From: Symsagittifera roscoffensis
Lineage: Eukaryota > Xenacoelomorpha > Acoela > Convolutidae
Assembly: GCF_963678635.1 (NCBI RefSeq)
Contig: NC_087068.1
Location: forward strand, 6,665,907-6,729,906
DNA: 64,000 nucleotides
Direction of reading: 5' to 3'
Below are positions 23,501 to 29,500 of this stretch, in pieces. The position numbers and the translations under genes were made by a program. How positions within the stretch are numbered: position 1 is the first letter of the stretch; each line of letters opens with the position of its first letter. Under the pieces are notes generated by a model, which worked only from the letters and a program-made list of their open reading frames with translations, made no database searches and was not told the origin of the DNA.

Positions 23501-26500
23501 TTAAAGCAAACATTCCTACTCCAGAAAAATTTCCATCAAGCTGCCGAGAGCAAGTCACTCGAGGAGAGTTTTTTATCGCAAACTATTGTAATTAAGAGAA
23601 TCTTTTTTGATTATTTCAAATCTAAGGGCTTCCGCGGTATGAAAAGTAAAATTTTGCAAAATTTTTCCTAAAATTTTTCTCTTTTTCAACGTTCTAGGCG
23701 CAGTTATCTGAGACAAACGACTTATAAATGAAAAACTCAATACAGAGAATTTTTTTTTGATGCAGAAAGTTTTCAAATTAGTTATATTCAGAATTTTTTT
23801 CAGGTCATGCGTCAACACGAAAGTCAAATGAAAATAAACCCAATAAATTTATTTCCAATTTTCTCTATTCTTTCATAACCAAATTTTTGTCAATTATTGT
23901 AGGCATTTGCTATATTATGCTTAGAAAATTGATAGCCATCTATTTCTTGTCAGTAAGGACAGGACCACGTTAAAGTGATTCTGCTGATTTTATTTTCATA
24001 ATTTACAGAATAGTAAGAATAGCTCAAATTATAAGATTTTTTTAAGGAATCAAAAGTTATTTACCGGATAATGGATTGGTCAAAAGTGTGGCATATTACA
24101 CACTGCTATCTCAAGCACGCTCTGGAGTTCGAATATATTCTGGCTCTTGACCTGGATGAGGTACCTGGATTTGACGCGGATCGACCGCCCAACATTTCAG
24201 AAGCCATATCCTCAATGAAAGCTGCTCTGGGAAGTTCAGGTTATTATTTTCAAATTAGGCTTTAGCATTTGTCAATTTAATCGATTCATATGATTCCATA
24301 TTATGGAAAAAGAGAACATTTCCATTAAAAAAAATTGTATGAAAATGGCACGATAAGCATTTCCCACACTAATAAACTGTAATATAAGCATTTTTCAGAA
24401 AACTAACATTATTAACGTTTTGAGTTTGGCCTTATAATGTTGTTTTTTTTAAAAAAAAAATCTCACGGATAAAATGAAATTGGAGATTCGTCATCTGATT
24501 AATTTGATGAAAAAACCAGAGATATATAAAAAAAAGTTGTAACTATTTGTTTATGGATGAAGCTTCTACTTCAAAAAACTCCGGGTAGTTTTTTGGTTAT
24601 ATTACCATATGATATTTTAAAAATCATATTGATTGTGGCTTTTGGTTCTTTCGTTCGAAAAATTTAGACGGCCTGCTTTAGAGAAATAGATTAAAATGCA
24701 GCATGCAAAGTTTAGGTTTAGCAGTTTGTTTGAGCATCAAAGGTTATTTTGCAACTAAAATTTTTTTCTTCTCATTTTTGGAGTGCCCTTCAATTGGAAA
24801 AGAATTGTCAGAAAATCTTATTATTTAAAAAAGTGGCTTTATGAGCCTGTTTTTCACGCCATTCAATATCATACTTTGGACGACCAAAGTGCTCTTATTA
24901 AAAAAAAAACAAATGATGTTAATTTGATGCAAATGTTATTGATTTAATGGCTTCTGCGAAAACTTTTTCTGGAAAAAAGTTTTCTTTCGTTTTTCATATG
25001 CTGAAATTGTGTCCTACGGGTTTTATTATAAAGTAAACGTTTCGAAGGAATGTAAATATTTTTGTATTTTGTTTAACTGCGGGCTTTTCAAGAAAAACAT
25101 AGGATGATTTCTATTCTATTGTTTACCTTCGAAACGTTTGCTTTTTGTGTTTGGAAAAACAATATATAGAAGACGTACATAATGAAAAACTCAGCAAAGC
25201 TAGATGAAAATTGATAATTGAAAACAAAAATGGCTCAGAAAACGTTTTTCAACCTTTATGTAATTTGTGAGGCCCTGGTTTATTTGCAATTTTGACCTGT
25301 CCATGAACAAAGTTCCGACACGTTTTTTTTTGCGGTGAGGGTAGGTATTATCTCTTACAAACACCTTTGTTACTGGTGGTGAGGGGCTACGTTCCTTACA
25401 TAGCCTTTGTTTGAACTTTTGTTGCAAGCTCCAATTTATATGAACATGTTTAACACACCAGTTTTAAGTCACTTGTTTACAATTGTTTACACTGAAAAGC
25501 AAGAGTTAACGATAAGATTATTGTTGATGATCTCGATATTTAATTTTTGTGGGATTTCATAACACATGGAGATGGCTTGAAATGAATCAAAAGTTACAAT
25601 TGATGTTTACTTTAAAAAGTGAATGTGTATAGATTCACACAGAAAAAAAGTATATCTTTGAATCCAGTGTTTACATTTTGGGCTAGTTTTTTTTTCAAAA
25701 TTGTCAGTATTCGATCTTTCGGAAGTTTGAAAGAGCTTGAGGGCGATTTAGCATTTTATTTGATATTCGATCTTTCGGAAGTTTGAAAGAGCTTGAGGGC
25801 GATTTAGCATTTTATTTGAAACTGTTAAGTTGAGAATGCTCAAAATGATCAATTTTTACTGTTTCTTCAGCTAGCTATTTGTTTTAACTGTTTGTTGGTA
25901 ACACTTCATCAATTCTATGTTCTGGGATAAAAAATTTGCAATTTCCTTTAAATATTTTAACTGATGAAATTCATCATTGGGTGAGGTTTTTTCCATACTG
26001 GGAAATTGCTTGAAGCATCTCTCTTTTATAAAGTTTTTATTCAGACGAAAATTTTATTTAACAATTTTTATCTTGTAAGACGAAAGGTGTCTTTGACAAT
26101 CGGTATTTATAACCTTTTATATCGGATTTTTTTAAATTCTTTCCAACTTTTCAATCCAAAATTGTCTGAAACGACACAGAAGACACTCAATGTTGTAGAG
26201 CTGCGTTTACATATTTTTGGGAAGACATAAATACTTGTTCGAACATTTGAAAAAAATGGAGAAATTTGATATTCGGGTGTGTGTTAGTTTTTCACGCCTA
26301 ATCAGATACCACAAATAATCATTGGAAAGGATCGAGTTATTTATCGAGTATTTTTAAAGTAGTTTTTTCAGTCGCGAGTGTTGAGAAAAACCGGAAGTTT
26401 TTGATTTTCGGTCTAACTTCGAGCTAAAGATTTGTCAAAATATAGAGTTTGCAGGCTTAAAATAGCTTGTTTCAGCTTCATTTAAGCCGCAAAAAACTTG

Positions 26501-29500
26501 GTTTTACTCAAGTAAATTTAGTTTTTTCATTTTAGGCGCTTTTTGGAATCAAAATTATCAAAAAATCGGGGAAAAAAACAGAAGTTTTTTTTGATTATTT
26601 CATAAATTTTTTTAACGTTTTTTTTTTGGTTTTCTAGTCATTTTTCTACACAAAATGATTTAAAATTGGTTTTTTTTTGGCTATGACAATTGATTATATC
26701 TAACTTGTTTTTGTTTCGTTCAGTCCTTTTGTTACACCACTCAGAAAAAAAACGAAACTAATTTGAACAATGAAGTTGTATTCGTTCACACAGTAACCGG
26801 CTATTCACACAGTAACCGGCTATCGTGGTTATGTTTTTTTTTGTTTGTTTGAAATTTTCGTTGGTTTAATGGTGACCACTTGAAGCGGAGCTATGATAGT
26901 TTTTAAACAAATCATTTCTTCTACGACCATTGAAAACGAAGGTGAACTTTGCATTCGGGTGTTTTGATTTTTCTTTTTTTGTTTTCCACAAAAAATGAGG
27001 TTTCTCATATAATCATAGGAATGGTTCGAGTGGTATATCATGTTAGTACCCTCTCGGTAGTGATTCAAACTGCAATAAAAAATAAAAAAATTGTCTCAGT
27101 GCTGAGAAAAGCCGGTTTCAATTTTTTGATTTTTTTGTCATAGTGGTAAGGCGTTCACTTTGAAATCGTCAGATCGTGTTTTCGATCCCACGCCATAGTA
27201 TCCCCTACAATAGGGATACCACGTGAAAATTCTAGACGCAAAAAACGGCCCTGAGTCGCAATAAAAGAGCTTTGCTCAACAAAATAACACAGTCTGGAAT
27301 ATGGGAGATAATACAAATGGACTAACCTGGACAGAACAGTTAAGGCCAAAAGATAGCTGTTCTGCGATTCACAGGAACCACATTTTTATTTTTGCAAGTA
27401 AAGTGATCGGAATACATTCTTTCTTTTAAAAAATTTATCATTTAGGCTTCGAAAAGTTGATTGTTTTTTGCGAAAAAGCTAAAAAAAAATCTTGCAAAAT
27501 TTTTTAAATAAATTTCAGATTTTTTTTCATTTTTTGTTTGTTATTCGATTTTTTAAGACAGCTGCTGACCTCGATTATGCCAATTTCATAAACTTTCTAA
27601 GCGTTTATATAGTTCTCTCATCACACCAAACACAATTTTTGTTTGTAGTTTTTTAGAATGTTGTCGTCAGAGGACATTCTGTGCTTCTTGGATAGCATTC
27701 GGCTATCCTTGTTTAACATGGGGATCGGCCTCCTAGCATGCGTACCTTTTAGCTTGCGGGTATTAGCGCAAACAGAAGTGAATTCGTTCCTAAAACTAAA
27801 ACTCACACTGATGCTTGCCGCATCAGACAGAGTAATTTTTTTTGATTGCGCTTGCAAAGCGGCACGCATGCAAGTCGCTATAGCCCCGTTTATGCATTGG
27901 TGCTCCTTCTCGTAGACGAATTTATTTTATATAAAATTGCCAATCAATTTAACTTTATAACTTATCATCAAAGTGTTGTTATGTGCAGGAGCTCAGAAAA
28001 GTTTCCAACTCAGAGACAGACGAATGATTGTGTCCTCAGTGTGTACAGAATATTTGAAGCTGGACACATCCTGGCAAAACGGCACCGTCGATGAACATTT
28101 TGCCATTCTCAATTCCAGATATACATATGCTAAGCGTAAGTTACTGTTCATTCTTATATGCTGATGACTAGCAAAAGTGAGTCAAATTTAGTTCAAATTA
28201 AGTTTTAATTATAGTCAAATTAAGCCGAAATTCGGAAATTTTACAATTCTTACGGATAGGGGCGGGATCTAGGATTTTCTCGAGGGCCGGCGGATTTTCA
28301 AAAATTGATTTTCCGAGGTCTCCCAAAGCATTAAAAAGACTGCAGGCAAAATTTTAAAGAAGGCATTTTAAGGCGCATTTTGGAAAAATTTGACCAAAAA
28401 ATCGCGCTTTTTCGGCGCGCGCTACCTCCCCCACCCCCCCCCTCAAATTTTGTATATATTGGCGCCGCCAAATAAAGGTCCATCACCACAAATGGATAGC
28501 TCAAAGTAGTTCAAAGGGGGAACCTTTGGGTCGGCAGAGGTTCGAATCCGTGAGAGGGAGGGGGGGGGGGGGCTAAATCGGCCTCTGCTTACGGATTTTA
28601 GTTTTTTTGTTAGTTCTTCCTTTTTTTTATCTGTAATAGAGAAACCAAAAGTAAATGGCAGCAAAATAAAACGTTTATATGATATAAACGTTTTTTTTGC
28701 TGCCATTTACATTTAGTTTCTCCATTACAGAAGAAAAAAGTAGAACTAACAAAAAAAATTAAAATCCGTAAGAGTTGTATAATTTCAGATTTTTGCTAAA
28801 CTCTTGTAATTAATTGTATTTGCACTCTGGGACCATTGTTGTTAACTTTGGGTCCTTTATTGCCAGAAAAATTGAGTCGATTATTATCCATTTAAAATCA
28901 ATTATGACGGTTTATAATCGGCGTAAGACTTTCAAACACCAGACTTTCAAACACACTCACAGTTACTTAGTTTTCGCAAAACTATGACCCTTACTCATTT
29001 ATCAACCCCTCTTCTCTTTTTTAATACTCAAATTGATCACCCCCAGCTCCTAAATTCACCCCCTGCTCCCCCCTCCCCCCCCCACACACACAACTACCCG
29101 CCTCGTCCAACCCTAACACTAACTGCCAATGTTAACCCCCACATTTGATTATCTCCCAGACACTTGAGACGCTCGTAAGTTTTGAGCCGGCTTTGTGTCG
29201 CGGGGGAGGCTTTGACGTAAATGTGTGTAGGGGGGAGGGGGTGGCGTAATTTTGTGTATGTGTTATGTGTAAATGGTTTGTGGTAGTAGGTAGAAGGTGG
29301 TGATAAATGAAAGAAGTAAGAATTCTAGCGATTGATCTAGGATATTTTGGCGAGGGGGGGGTTGATTCTCAAACTAAATTAGAAAACTTAGTGGTCCTCT
29401 TCTGTAATTTTTAGGTGCACTAAATCGATTGTCCGAGCTCTTCCAAGTCACAATAAAGAACTTTTTTTGCCGAGTTTTATGTGGGGTTAGAGGACAAGCA

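Larger units (their letters stand above)
15940..24046 (+). other. GT92 intron 3 containing a complete gypsy retrotransposon
   Basis: Starts GTCGAG and ends TTTTTTTAAG. It holds an R2 repeat (16070-16412), about 0.9 kb of unremarkable DNA, the LTR retrotransposon at 17329-23396 in the same orientation as the gene, and about 0.65 kb of AT-rich DNA. Without the insertion the intron would be about 2 kb. No extra exon that would repair the phase mismatch was recognised. Confidence 0.55.
24240..27988 (+). other. GT92 intron 4
   Basis: AT-rich with long homopolymers. Contains a 56-bp tandem duplication (25709-25819), a 21-bp tandem duplication near 26787-26823, and a tRNA-like segment at 27137-27194. 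The GC-richer patch at 27650-27910 has open frames on both strands but no recognisable domain; it is not needed to join exons 4 and 5. Confidence 0.5.

Noticed and set aside
27137-27194. Functional tRNA-Ser gene
   Set aside because: Part of the D arm and the acceptor stem are missing and there is no terminal T-run directly after it.
27621-27915. Possible extra exon of the GT92 gene or a separate small gene
   Set aside because: Frames are open on both strands, no GT92 motif is present, and exons 4 and 5 already join in phase without it.
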